Source: an uncultured Bacteroidales bacterium (lineage in GTDB: Bacteria > Bacteroidota > Bacteroidia > Bacteroidales > FEN-979). Taken from it: 53,213 nt of DNA. The first letter of the stretch is position 1. Every line of letters begins with the position of its first letter. The stretch covers positions 1 through 53,213 of the forward strand of contig CAIYES010000352.1 in the NCBI GenBank assembly GCA_903925275.1, read 5' to 3'. Made by a program: the position numbers and the translations under genes. Positions 18,183 to 26,626 of this stretch are shown here, piece after piece. Below the pieces are notes generated by a model. It was given only the letters and a program-made list of their open reading frames with translations, did no database searches and had not been told where the DNA came from.

Positions 18183-18219
18183 CATAAAAAAGTAAACCCC
18201 GGAGGGTTAACACCGGGGG
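18183..18219 (-). terminator. Intrinsic terminator of the small leftward transcript
   Basis: On the minus strand a GC-rich hairpin (CCCCGG / CCGGGG, 18197-18218, loop of ten bases) is followed by TTTACTTTTTT. This is a canonical Rho-independent terminator for leftward transcription. It ends the small unit at 18188-18383 and also blocks eCIS read-through into the convergent SBBP gene. Confidence 0.75.
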
Positions 18220-18383
18220 AATCACTGTTGCCAGTTGATAAATTACTTCTACCCTAAGATAGATTGCACTTCAGATTTCTCTTGATACACTTTGACTCTG
18301 CTCTGTACTTGCCTATAACCAAATTGCTGCTACCTTTCGGTTCTCGCATCACTTCAATAATAAAAACACTACAATACATTGTC
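18188..18383 (-). ncRNA. Candidate small RNA (or 31-codon mRNA) with its own promoter and terminator
   Basis: A short unit of about 195 nucleotides begins after a Bacteroidota-type promoter located just past the last eCIS gene. It ends at a strong intrinsic terminator, with no long coding frame. The only notable open frame is 18254-18349 (starts MREPKGSSNLVIGKYRAESK, 31 codons, rich in Lys/Arg and two Cys); it lacks database-like features I can recognise. Structure is not obvious by eye apart from the terminator. It may be a regulatory RNA, a 6S-like RNA or a small-peptide mRNA. The boundaries are estimated from the promoter (-7 box ending at 18388) and the terminator T-run. Confidence 0.5.
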
Positions 18384-18387
18384 GATG

Positions 18388-18419
18388 TAAATATAGTGAT
18401 TTTTTTATCAGATTAGCAA
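18388..18419 (-). promoter_or_regulatory. Bacteroidota-type promoter for the small transcript
   Basis: On the minus strand a TTG (18419-18417) is followed after 21 bases by TATATTTA (18395-18388), close to the -33 TTTG / -7 TAnnTTTG consensus of Bacteroidota sigma-ABfr promoters. It sits between the stop of the last eCIS gene (18427) and the small unit, so the latter need not rely on the operon promoter. Confidence 0.55.
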
Positions 18420-18426
18420 CAATTTT

Positions 18427-20511
18427 TCAATTTTTTTCATGGTAAAATGGCAGAGAAAAATCTCCGATGATCTTTGCGCCATCCGAAACCAGGACAATGG
18501 TACCACCTTTATAGGCTCCACCCAGGTATTCCAAACCTTTAAGCTCTTTAACCGAATATCCGGATTCAATTAAAGTCGGATAATCCTTCAGAAGTTCATC
18601 ACGCACCTTTAAAATATCTCTGTCTTTCAGTTTCTGTTTTATATTGTTTGCAACAGTACCGGTATAAATACCATTTGTAAGTTTCGCTGTTACGGCTGGA
18701 GCGGCACCATCAACGACCACATTCACCTTTTTCCTGGCAGCTTTCGAAGGTTCAGACCCTGCAAACATCCGTCCATAAGCATTGATATCATTGAGCATCG
18801 TTTTAACGGTGTCAAGATTTCTGTAGGAGACCTCATTGATATTTGTCCGCATTTCTTTGAACTTACGGATAAATCCTTCATGAAGACTCTGGCTATCAGG
18901 ATCTTTAGCATAACGGGTGGCTATCAAATCCTGATAGAACAGTTCGTATTTCTTGATAAAACCATCATACTTTTCCCTGAATCCTGACCAGCGCTGGTTT
19001 TCAAGTTCCACGGTAATAACCTGAAGCGGAATATCCAGTTTTTTAATCATTGACTGAAGTGTCGCCGATGCATCCTCTGTTTCCAGTCCGATGTGCCCTT
19101 CGATCCTGAAAAATGGGAATTCGGAAAGGTTAAATGTGAAAGGTAAAGCAAAATGTTTTCTTGATGAATTTATATCATCAAAATAATTAAAAACCAGATC
19201 CGTCCGGTTGTCAAGATCCTGGGTTCTCCACGACTGGTTCAATAGCTCAAAACCATTTTTCAAAACATCATAATAATAAGGAACCGAACGGTCACCCAGT
19301 TTAAAAGAATATCCTTTATCGGGAATAAGTTTTAACCTGGTTTCTGCTTTCGTTCCGTAATACTGCCCAAGAAGGGTGTCCAGCGCTTTTGCTTCGGTGA
19401 AATGGCTTATCAGCACCGCAATACGTTTGCATAAATTGGCCATGATAAAATAACTCGCTCTTCTGTCGCGTGAACTGAGCGGGGAGGTCCACAGGTAACG
19501 GTAAGGGTCTGGACTAGCAGCTTGAAACTGGCCAAGAACAAGCATCCGGTTGAACCGGGGTACCTCATCGGTTGTATAGTATTTACTAATGAAATTATTG
19601 TAGTGAAGGATGTACTCATTAATAGCCAATTGCAGGTCATTGGCAAAGAGAAGATAATATTCAATTATATCGGTCGCCGCTCCGATATTCTTGATGATAT
19701 CATTCAGTTTATTCATGGCACTCTTCAACCTGTTGCTTTCGGTGGTGATCAATACAGCAGATGCCTCTGAAATATCCTTCATTTTTTCAGAAATCAATCC
19801 CAGGTTATGCACGGCAATAGTCGTAACTCTGTTTTTGAAATCAGATTTATTTGCAAATGAAGATATCTTGTTCAAACCTAAAAGCATCAAACCAGGAAGA
19901 GCTGAAAAAGCCGGGTTTATCTTGGCAAAATTGGCTGTAGCAATATCAATCAGCAGAACAATGGTGTTGATGCTATCCTCTTCGCCTTTGATATTGCAGT
20001 TTCCCGGCGAGCAATTCCCAAGTTTTGTCACCTTGATGTCGGCAAATAAAGCAAGTCTGTATTTGCCCAACAGATCTGATTCTGTTATATCGATCAGTTT
20101 CGCTGCCTCTTTCAGCTCAGGAACTTTCAAATCTCCTTCGGTCAATAACCTTAAGGCCGGAACAGTTTTATCATCCGCGGCCAAAGGATCAAATATTTTT
20201 GCCGGGATAAGCCAGTTCATGGAATATTGATAGTTCTGCGTCTTGTCGGCAACAGATTCTTCGGGCAGAAAGAGAAAATATCCATCCTTTGAAGAACCAT
20301 ATCCTGATTTTATATCGACCGATTTAACTTTAGTTCCGGTGGTCGTATAGCTGTAATCAAGACCATCAATGATCCCCTGACCGATGATCATACTTCTGGT
20401 AACCCGCTCATGGCATTCAAGGAACCCAAACGATTCATTGAGGTTATCGCTGGTCAGGAACTGGTCAGGAAGGTATACCGGGTACTGGTTTTTTATGCTT
20501 TTCATCTCCAT
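18427..20511 (-). CDS. eCIS-associated structural protein of unknown function (694 aa)
   Basis: This is the last gene of the injection-system operon, starting 11 bases after the stop of the Afp12-like gene. There is no signal peptide. The N-terminal 80 residues (PVYLPDQFLTSDNLNESFGF, then RVTRSMIIGQGIIDGLDYSY, then GYGSSKDGYFLF) match a module I recall at the start of large hypothetical proteins in Bacteroidota eCIS loci (FvpdQvLTs..LN..f.yL...rlTR..liG.GIv.GL). The middle is alpha-helical. The C-terminus (580-694) is different: LKDRDILKVRDELLKDYPTL, then GGAYKGGTIVLVSDGAKIIGDFSLPF. Position suggests a baseplate accessory or the fibre/receptor-binding component (Afp13 slot). The role is inferred from context only. 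Confidence 0.75.
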   Translation of the reverse strand: MEMKSIKNQYPVYLPDQFLTSDNLNESFGFLECHERVTRSMIIGQGIIDGLDYSYTTTGTKVKSVDIKSGYGSSKDGYFLFLPEESVADKTQNYQYSMNWLIPAKIFDPLAADDKTVPALRLLTEGDLKVPELKEAAKLIDITESDLLGKYRLALFADIKVTKLGNCSPGNCNIKGEEDSINTIVLLIDIATANFAKINPAFSALPGLMLLGLNKISSFANKSDFKNRVTTIAVHNLGLISEKMKDISEASAVLITTESNRLKSAMNKLNDIIKNIGAATDIIEYYLLFANDLQLAINEYILHYNNFISKYYTTDEVPRFNRMLVLGQFQAASPDPYRYLWTSPLSSRDRRASYFIMANLCKRIAVLISHFTEAKALDTLLGQYYGTKAETRLKLIPDKGYSFKLGDRSVPYYYDVLKNGFELLNQSWRTQDLDNRTDLVFNYFDDINSSRKHFALPFTFNLSEFPFFRIEGHIGLETEDASATLQSMIKKLDIPLQVITVELENQRWSGFREKYDGFIKKYELFYQDLIATRYAKDPDSQSLHEGFIRKFKEMRTNINEVSYRNLDTVKTMLNDINAYGRMFAGSEPSKAARKKVNVVVDGAAPAVTAKLTNGIYTGTVANNIKQKLKDRDILKVRDELLKDYPTLIESGYSVKELKGLEYLGGAYKGGTIVLVSDGAKIIGDFSLPFYHEKN

Positions 20512-20522
20512 TTTTTAATGGT

Positions 20523-23072
20523 TTAAGCGGTTTTTACTTCTTTAAAAACAAAGTCCTCTGTTCCGGCGAGCGCTGTATTGTTAAGAATCACCGGATTTTC
20601 TTTAAGGTTTCCCGAAGGATCAAATTCCATGGTTTCGCAGGAATCAAGTTGCGAGGGAGGGTACATATTTTTTAACCCTGAAATGATATCATTTAAGGCG
20701 CTTAAGGCTTTAATGTAACGTTCTTTTACTATTTTCAACTTTTTGACTCCCGATTTATAGTCTTTCAGCGCTGCCAGATACTCGAGGTTTGCTTTCTCAA
20801 ATTTATACATCTGTTTCGGGTTGACCCAGCAAATTTTGATTCCTGCATGTGCCGGGGCTTCCAGCCTGAATTGTTGTTCAATGTATTTTCTGAAATCCAT
20901 TTTGGCGGTAATTCCCAGCCATCCTGGAACCAAAACGGTCATCCGCATGGAATAGGTGTCATAAAAAATACAATCTGTCTGGGAATCGGGCTGTTGTCCA
21001 TTGCTGCACATCTGAAGCAACTTTTGCTTTGCATCGGCATCCAGTGGCCGTAAAAGGATATGTTCAACGAGATGGAAACCAAATGCCTCATCGAAAGGAG
21101 AAAGCCGGTTATCAACAAATGTATATACGTCATTGGGAAGTATGATGATGTTACCATCCTCATCAGTCACAGGGATCGCAAGGTTCTTATTGGGTTTGTC
21201 GATTCCAAGTATTCTGCACATCCGTTTTTCAAGCACTGCGGCATTTTCATCCGTCAATGGTTTACTATAATTGACAGCGTGTGAACGATCTGAACTGACC
21301 AGGGGATATTCATTCAGGAAGGCAATCTTGTCTTCAATCTTCTCTGTATCTGAAAAACTATCATAAGAGATTCCGCTGCTGACCTGCGTAAACTTAAAAA
21401 TACTGTAATCGACAAACCGTTCATTAAAACGGGCCAGCAGGTGATCCAGAAAACGGTTGTGCCGGTTTAATCGTGTCGCCTCCGTTTCGGTGATATCCTG
21501 GTATCCTGTATAATTGCTGAATATTTTATTAAAATCATTTATCTCGTTGTCGCTCAGAATCTTATAAAAATAGGTAGGAACAGTTCCATCGTCTTTCCAG
21601 GAAAAAAGGCGTTTTACTGAATTCAATTGTGACAGATAATCTGCCAATAGCTGGTCAAAAAAGAGTAAAAACCCTTTTAGCTGAAGTCGTTGAGCTTTTC
21701 TGAGAGCGGAAGCGTTTTGCGAAATGCCTTCCCTGCCAGTCAGATAGGTTTTCGGGAAATCATCCTGAATGGAAAAATACTGATCTGTTTCCCTGTTCTC
21801 TCCTTTGGGAAATGGCAGATCGTCCTTAAAACCGACCGTGTCGCCAACTACTTTTATGATGGTGGATAACGAAGGTTGTGTTATGAACTTACCCGGAAAA
21901 TAGATAAGTCCCTTGTGAAATGTAATTTTATTAAGTTTTTTTGATGCCTTGAGATCATAATCGATAAAAAACCGGAAACGGGCATTCTCAGGATCAGAAA
22001 GGCTCAGGCTGTATTTCCCTCCCTTTTTAAGCAGACTGTAACTTTCAGTTTCAGCATCAAATTGATAACTGTTAAAATTGATTTCACGGATGGCTCTGAC
22101 GCCTTCAATATCCATCAGCAAGTTTATGATATCGGATATGTAAATGGTTTCCCTGTGATGATAATGCTCCAATTCGTCGAAATCGATAAACCCCCGGCGG
22201 GCTATTGTCCCTTCGAAAATTTCCTCAATCCGCTTTCCCTTTTTTTGCAGTTCTTCAATGGTATAACGTGGAATTGAAGGGTTGACATAGTTGTAGATTT
22301 CCTGGTAAATTTTGGTCAGAACCTCATCGGTTTTGGCTTCAGAAGTGAGTTCTATATCGGCGCAAATCCCTACGGTTTCTTCATCTATCACAAGAACTTC
22401 CTGGAAATCCTCGCACAGATTTCTTTTTTCGAGTAGTCTGTCTTTGACATGAACCCGGTATGAGTCGTTGATCTGCTCCCTGGAGTAATTCCCGTTAACT
22501 CCTTTGGGAATGCCTTTAATGATTAAACTCAGGAAGTTTTTATAGAACTCATTCAGTATTTTCTCATCCTCAAGTTCAATCCGTACATTATACAGTCCCT
22601 TCAACTTCAGCTTTTGTGCATTGAAATAAGGCGATTTGAGAGAGAGTTGTTTCTTTTTTTCATCCAGATAAAGTACAGGGTCATACACACGGTCATCGAG
22701 CACATCAAGCCAGATATTTCTGATGCCCGGTACGTCGTCAATGATGTATTTGCGGTAATCATTGATGGTTATGGGATGAGAGGTAAGTATCTCTTTTGCA
22801 GTATAAAAGGACGATTCTTTATCGGGTGAGTCATTTCCTTTTTGCGTTAAAAGATCGTTGATGGGAATGGAGGTTCTGTAAGCCAGATCAGTCAAAGCAT
22901 AACACAGCAATTCAAGTATGGTGATACCCGGATCATGCAGGTTATAGTCGGTCCAGATGTTCCCGCTCAGTTTGTGAATTTGTTCTATACCAGCTGCACG
23001 AAGAAACCGGTAATCCTCGGCAGGTGGCCTTTGCGGCGTTTTTGCTATCAGGTATTTCTCATCTGTTGACAT
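20523..23072 (-). CDS. eCIS baseplate protein, Afp12/Pvc12-like
   Basis: This is an 849-residue cytoplasmic protein with no signal peptide. The N-terminus has the wedge signature found in Afp12-like proteins of Bacteroidota (LSGNIWTDYNLHDPGITILE, then LCYALTDLAYRT), shared in part with gpJ-type baseplate proteins. A region around 440-480 (GISQNASALRKAQRLQLKGF, LLFFDQLLADYLSQL) and the later HLVEHILLRPLD stretch are also typical. A helical tail follows (LAALKDYKSGVKKLKIVKERY). It would form part of the baseplate wedge around the spike. The start lies 1 base after the stop of the Afp11-like gene, so the two are translationally coupled. Confidence 0.85.
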   Translation of the reverse strand: MSTDEKYLIAKTPQRPPAEDYRFLRAAGIEQIHKLSGNIWTDYNLHDPGITILELLCYALTDLAYRTSIPINDLLTQKGNDSPDKESSFYTAKEILTSHPITINDYRKYIIDDVPGIRNIWLDVLDDRVYDPVLYLDEKKKQLSLKSPYFNAQKLKLKGLYNVRIELEDEKILNEFYKNFLSLIIKGIPKGVNGNYSREQINDSYRVHVKDRLLEKRNLCEDFQEVLVIDEETVGICADIELTSEAKTDEVLTKIYQEIYNYVNPSIPRYTIEELQKKGKRIEEIFEGTIARRGFIDFDELEHYHHRETIYISDIINLLMDIEGVRAIREINFNSYQFDAETESYSLLKKGGKYSLSLSDPENARFRFFIDYDLKASKKLNKITFHKGLIYFPGKFITQPSLSTIIKVVGDTVGFKDDLPFPKGENRETDQYFSIQDDFPKTYLTGREGISQNASALRKAQRLQLKGFLLFFDQLLADYLSQLNSVKRLFSWKDDGTVPTYFYKILSDNEINDFNKIFSNYTGYQDITETEATRLNRHNRFLDHLLARFNERFVDYSIFKFTQVSSGISYDSFSDTEKIEDKIAFLNEYPLVSSDRSHAVNYSKPLTDENAAVLEKRMCRILGIDKPNKNLAIPVTDEDGNIIILPNDVYTFVDNRLSPFDEAFGFHLVEHILLRPLDADAKQKLLQMCSNGQQPDSQTDCIFYDTYSMRMTVLVPGWLGITAKMDFRKYIEQQFRLEAPAHAGIKICWVNPKQMYKFEKANLEYLAALKDYKSGVKKLKIVKERYIKALSALNDIISGLKNMYPPSQLDSCETMEFDPSGNLKENPVILNNTALAGTEDFVFKEVKTA

Positions 23073-23073
23073 A

Positions 23074-26000
23074 TCAGCTTGCAGTTATCGAATGAGTAAA
23101 ATATGAAGTAAGGATCACATTCTCAGCAGTACCGCCAATTTCTTCATCACAAACGATAATAGTACCATCAGGCAGGTGTTTGAACACATCAAATGCAGTA
23201 ATATAATCGATGTACGCTCTCTCGTCAATAAAATCAATGATCTGTGATTTGAAAATCTTCCCGTCGAAGGAGGGCTTGGCATCGTCATCGATACTCCATG
23301 GAGCGATAAATCCAATCAGGTCATTGACCAACTGGTTACCGTAGAAAGTAACATCACCATATTCTTTTTTCAGTTTTACCTGGCAACTTACGCTGATGCA
23401 CTCGTAAACAGGGTTGACCACCTCTGTTTTGACAAAAGGAGAAGTTCTTGTCTTAAGGAAATCCGTAACCAGCCGGAGCATGCTTTTATTAACCCTTGGT
23501 TGAAGCAGATTTGAATAAGCAACATTTGAAATATAGGGAAGAAGCACGATCAATACCTCTCCGGGTGCATATTCGAATGTGGAATTGGCATGTGAGATAC
23601 ACTTTGCCTTCAAAATAGCAGGAAAATTCTGCAGGATGTTACGCTCATAATCCCAGATACTCCAACTCCGGTTTTTATGGCGTAACCGTTCGCTCACCCG
23701 GGTATAAAATTCCCTGTTTTCCTCAGGCAATCTTCCACCATAGGATTCAAAAGGTTGTGAAACTTTTTTAATTCCTGTGATACGCTCCCTGAATTTTGTA
23801 ATTGATCCGGGCGGAAGCGCATATTCAAGATGAGAAACATCATTTCCATTGTCGGTAAACACGGCTTCAATGGCTTGGGTTTTAATGCTGATCAGGTTGG
23901 GATAAGCATCACTGTCGTTGACGACGCTTCCCTTGAGCCATACCAGACCATTGGTGAGAATGGTGTGGGAAGAAACTGCACCTTTCGGAAAGCTAAATTT
24001 GATATAACCGCTATTTGTAAAAGCATTGGTAGTGTTCTCAATGATCTCGCTATCCTTGAATTTTATCCAATGGTTATGTTCAAGATAATACCAGTTGATC
24101 CGGTTTTCATCCGTGAAACCTTTATCCACATTTCCTGTATTGTTCTCAAGCTGAAAATAGATACTGACCACTTCCGGCAGGTTTATTTTACTGATCCCGA
24201 TAAGTAACTGCCCTTCATCTTCAAATTCAGGGATCAGAGGATGGTGCTGATCATTGATCTCATTGTGACCGAAAGGAAGAATGTGAAAGAATTGATTTTC
24301 AGGGGTGGTAATGAAATCAATCACCGTAGTGGCAGTGTAATCCAGCGAGAGACTGTCAAATTCAGGTGTATAGGGAGCCTCCGGAAGCCTTTTCGCGGTT
24401 CCACCCGTAGCGTTATTGGCTGTTACCAAAGCATAGAGGGTAGGGTACGCTTTATGACCGAAATCATACTGCAATTCGATCTTTGCAAACCCTTGCTTCA
24501 CTTCATGGTTAAAAGTTGTAGAATGTTCATAGGAGTAAGCCGATTTCATCTCTCCGTCTGGCAGTCCCTGGCTATGAAAAACATTTTGCCAGAAATCATG
24601 AGTTTTGGTGATCCCTTGAACATTGTTCAAAATTCTGTAAGGATCATGATAACTTTTAGCTGAATAACCCGACGGAGAATTCAGGTTCATCTCTTTCCAC
24701 ATCCCATCATCGAGAACAGAAAGTTTGCCGGGAGGATGTCCGGGTTCAAAGTATTCAAACTGCCCCGTGTCGAAATACTTCTTTTGCTCTATGGGTTTCT
24801 TGGGGAAGAGTAAGTCAAGACCTCCCTGATACGTTGCATAATGTTTCCGGATGTTTCCAGGCAGGCCTTTCCAGCTTATGCCCAAATTAAACGAACGCAG
24901 GTACCGGTTGAATGCTTCATAACACCCGATATAAAGGGTCGATTTGCTCTTGGCCGGCATTGCACCGAACGCCTGAAATGGTTTGGTTGTGTCAACCGGA
25001 CCGGAATCGCTTTGAAGGATCAGGTTTTTTATCCCGCTTACCTGGACGATGATTCCGATATTGTTTGTCTTAATATTTTTTAATACATGATAAGTGTTAT
25101 TGAAAACTGTGCCCGGCTCTCCGGTATTCCTGACCCTGAAGCGAAGCATGGGATGATGTGTCTCGATAGAATCGCCGTGAACCTTGGAATTAAAAGGGGT
25201 AAAAGCAGGCTGTCCGGGCGTAACCCTGATCAGAAGATAATGTGGATTAAAGGAACCATCCTTCCCGCTTGCTTTACTGACCAATTCAGCTTCAGTCCAC
25301 CCTTTTTCACTTGTATATTCCACTATAAGCCCGGTCCGGTCGATCTTTTCAGCTCCTGCTACCACCAGGGTGATCCTTCTTTTGCCCTCTTTCAGGTTGA
25401 AGATCGGAGAAGCAATTGCAAAGCCAAATAGCGCAAAATTGTTACCGGTACTTCCGAAGTTATAGATACTTCCTGTTCCGGCGTTGTTTCCTTCAATGAT
25501 GTTTTGCGTAAATGCATCAGCAGATGCATGAAGGCTAACCTTCGAATCATCGTTTTTTTTCTTCAGAAACAGGGTTTTTGTTTCGCCGATTTTCGCATGG
25601 TTAACAATCAGTTCGGATGTGGTTTTATAGAATAAATCCTTTCCGGCAGGATCTTTACCGGCATTCAGGACAGTGTCTTTATCAACTTTAATCTGTGCTA
25701 CTGATTTTTCAGGCTCAAAGAAAACGGTTACTTTATCAGGTTCAGCCGGGTTGGTTTTTAACTGAAGGATGGTTTTGTAATAAAAATCAAGGTGAGTCTG
25801 GGTAACTTTATTCAGGTTATCCTGAGCGATTCCAAAAAGTTTAAGGAACGCAAGAAACAGAGCCAGGTGAGGAGAGGTAGTTCCGTCCTGCTCAAGCAAT
25901 TCAAGATGCAACAAGTTATTTTCGGTAAGTTCTTCAAAGAAGGGTGTCCATGAACTGTCTTCAATATTCAATTCATTATAATACCTTACCAGACCGGCAA

Positions 26001-26142
26001 AACCTTTTGTTTGCCTGATCAAATCAAGGATTGTCCGTTCATCAATTTTCACATAGGCCTCATCCAGTTCATGCGGAAATCTTTCAAACTGGAAAGTGCC
26101 TTCTCTTTTTAAGGGGTGCGCTATTTTGCAACCGTTTGCCAT
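23074..26142 (-). CDS. eCIS baseplate wedge protein, gpJ/Afp11-like
   Basis: This 1022-residue protein is of the baseplate J (gp6/gp47) family that forms the wedge ring in contractile tails. The N-terminal domain (YVKIDERTILDLIRQTKGFA, then LVRYYNELN) matches Afp11-like proteins. Its C-terminal part carries the family core: FESYGGRLPEENREFYTRVS, RLRHKNRSWSIWDYERNILQ, then PAILKAKCISH and a ferredoxin-like segment. Length is typical of the eCIS version, which is much larger than phage gpJ. It follows gp25, with a 30-base gap, and precedes the Afp12-like gene. No sign of damage is seen. Confidence 0.9.
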   Translation of the reverse strand: MANGCKIAHPLKREGTFQFERFPHELDEAYVKIDERTILDLIRQTKGFAGLVRYYNELNIEDSSWTPFFEELTENNLLHLELLEQDGTTSPHLALFLAFLKLFGIAQDNLNKVTQTHLDFYYKTILQLKTNPAEPDKVTVFFEPEKSVAQIKVDKDTVLNAGKDPAGKDLFYKTTSELIVNHAKIGETKTLFLKKKNDDSKVSLHASADAFTQNIIEGNNAGTGSIYNFGSTGNNFALFGFAIASPIFNLKEGKRRITLVVAGAEKIDRTGLIVEYTSEKGWTEAELVSKASGKDGSFNPHYLLIRVTPGQPAFTPFNSKVHGDSIETHHPMLRFRVRNTGEPGTVFNNTYHVLKNIKTNNIGIIVQVSGIKNLILQSDSGPVDTTKPFQAFGAMPAKSKSTLYIGCYEAFNRYLRSFNLGISWKGLPGNIRKHYATYQGGLDLLFPKKPIEQKKYFDTGQFEYFEPGHPPGKLSVLDDGMWKEMNLNSPSGYSAKSYHDPYRILNNVQGITKTHDFWQNVFHSQGLPDGEMKSAYSYEHSTTFNHEVKQGFAKIELQYDFGHKAYPTLYALVTANNATGGTAKRLPEAPYTPEFDSLSLDYTATTVIDFITTPENQFFHILPFGHNEINDQHHPLIPEFEDEGQLLIGISKINLPEVVSIYFQLENNTGNVDKGFTDENRINWYYLEHNHWIKFKDSEIIENTTNAFTNSGYIKFSFPKGAVSSHTILTNGLVWLKGSVVNDSDAYPNLISIKTQAIEAVFTDNGNDVSHLEYALPPGSITKFRERITGIKKVSQPFESYGGRLPEENREFYTRVSERLRHKNRSWSIWDYERNILQNFPAILKAKCISHANSTFEYAPGEVLIVLLPYISNVAYSNLLQPRVNKSMLRLVTDFLKTRTSPFVKTEVVNPVYECISVSCQVKLKKEYGDVTFYGNQLVNDLIGFIAPWSIDDDAKPSFDGKIFKSQIIDFIDERAYIDYITAFDVFKHLPDGTIIVCDEEIGGTAENVILTSYFTHSITAS

Positions 26143-26172
26143 TTTCGCTTTTCGTTAACCGTTAATGTTTGA

Positions 26173-26604
26173 TCAAGAGTTCATGTAATTTTGCTGAACA
26201 ACCAGGGTTCCCTCCTGGACATAGAAGGGGTAGACTATGTTATGGCGTGTGTTCGTTGATCGTATGATGTATGTGAGTTCGACCAGTATTACCCCTTCCT
26301 CACCCGCATTGGTCAATTTAACCTCCTCAGGGTTGATCCGTGGTTCATAATAAAAGATGGCTGTGAAGACCAGGTCTTTGATATAAGTTTGAAGTGAAAG
26401 GGTCATTGGCTCAAACATCATCTCATTAAGGTTACATCCATAATCAGGGTGCATGATTCTTTCGCCGATCCGGGTTGCAAGAAGTATTTCAAGGCTGTTT
26501 CGGATATCCTCCTCATCGGAGATCATTTTTACTGCTTTCCGGACTTTTGAAAATTCCGGAGGGAAACTCCATCCGGTTCCTAAAAACGATTTAAAATCTT
26601 CCAT
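26173..26604 (-). CDS. eCIS baseplate protein, gp25/GPW family (Afp9-like)
   Basis: A 143-residue GPW/gp25 protein. The family core is clear: SLEILLATRIGERIMHPDYG, CNLNEMMFEP and a helix-strand end around RINPEEVKLTNA. In T4, gp25 helps nucleate the sheath on the baseplate wedge; in T6SS its homologue is TssE. The usual glutamate-arginine pattern (RIGERIMHPDYG) is intact. It lies between the spike and the wedge gene as in other Afp/PVC-type loci. A PAAR gene, often found at or near this position, is not present. Confidence 0.94.
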   Translation of the reverse strand: MEDFKSFLGTGWSFPPEFSKVRKAVKMISDEEDIRNSLEILLATRIGERIMHPDYGCNLNEMMFEPMTLSLQTYIKDLVFTAIFYYEPRINPEEVKLTNAGEEGVILVELTYIIRSTNTRHNIVYPFYVQEGTLVVQQNYMNS

Positions 26605-26626
26605 TTCCTATCTTCAGATCATTTAA

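Noticed and set aside
23830-25431. Several rightward frames of 80-140 codons inside the Afp11-like gene.
   Set aside because: They are shadow frames of a clearly coding leftward gene and show no domain or start context.
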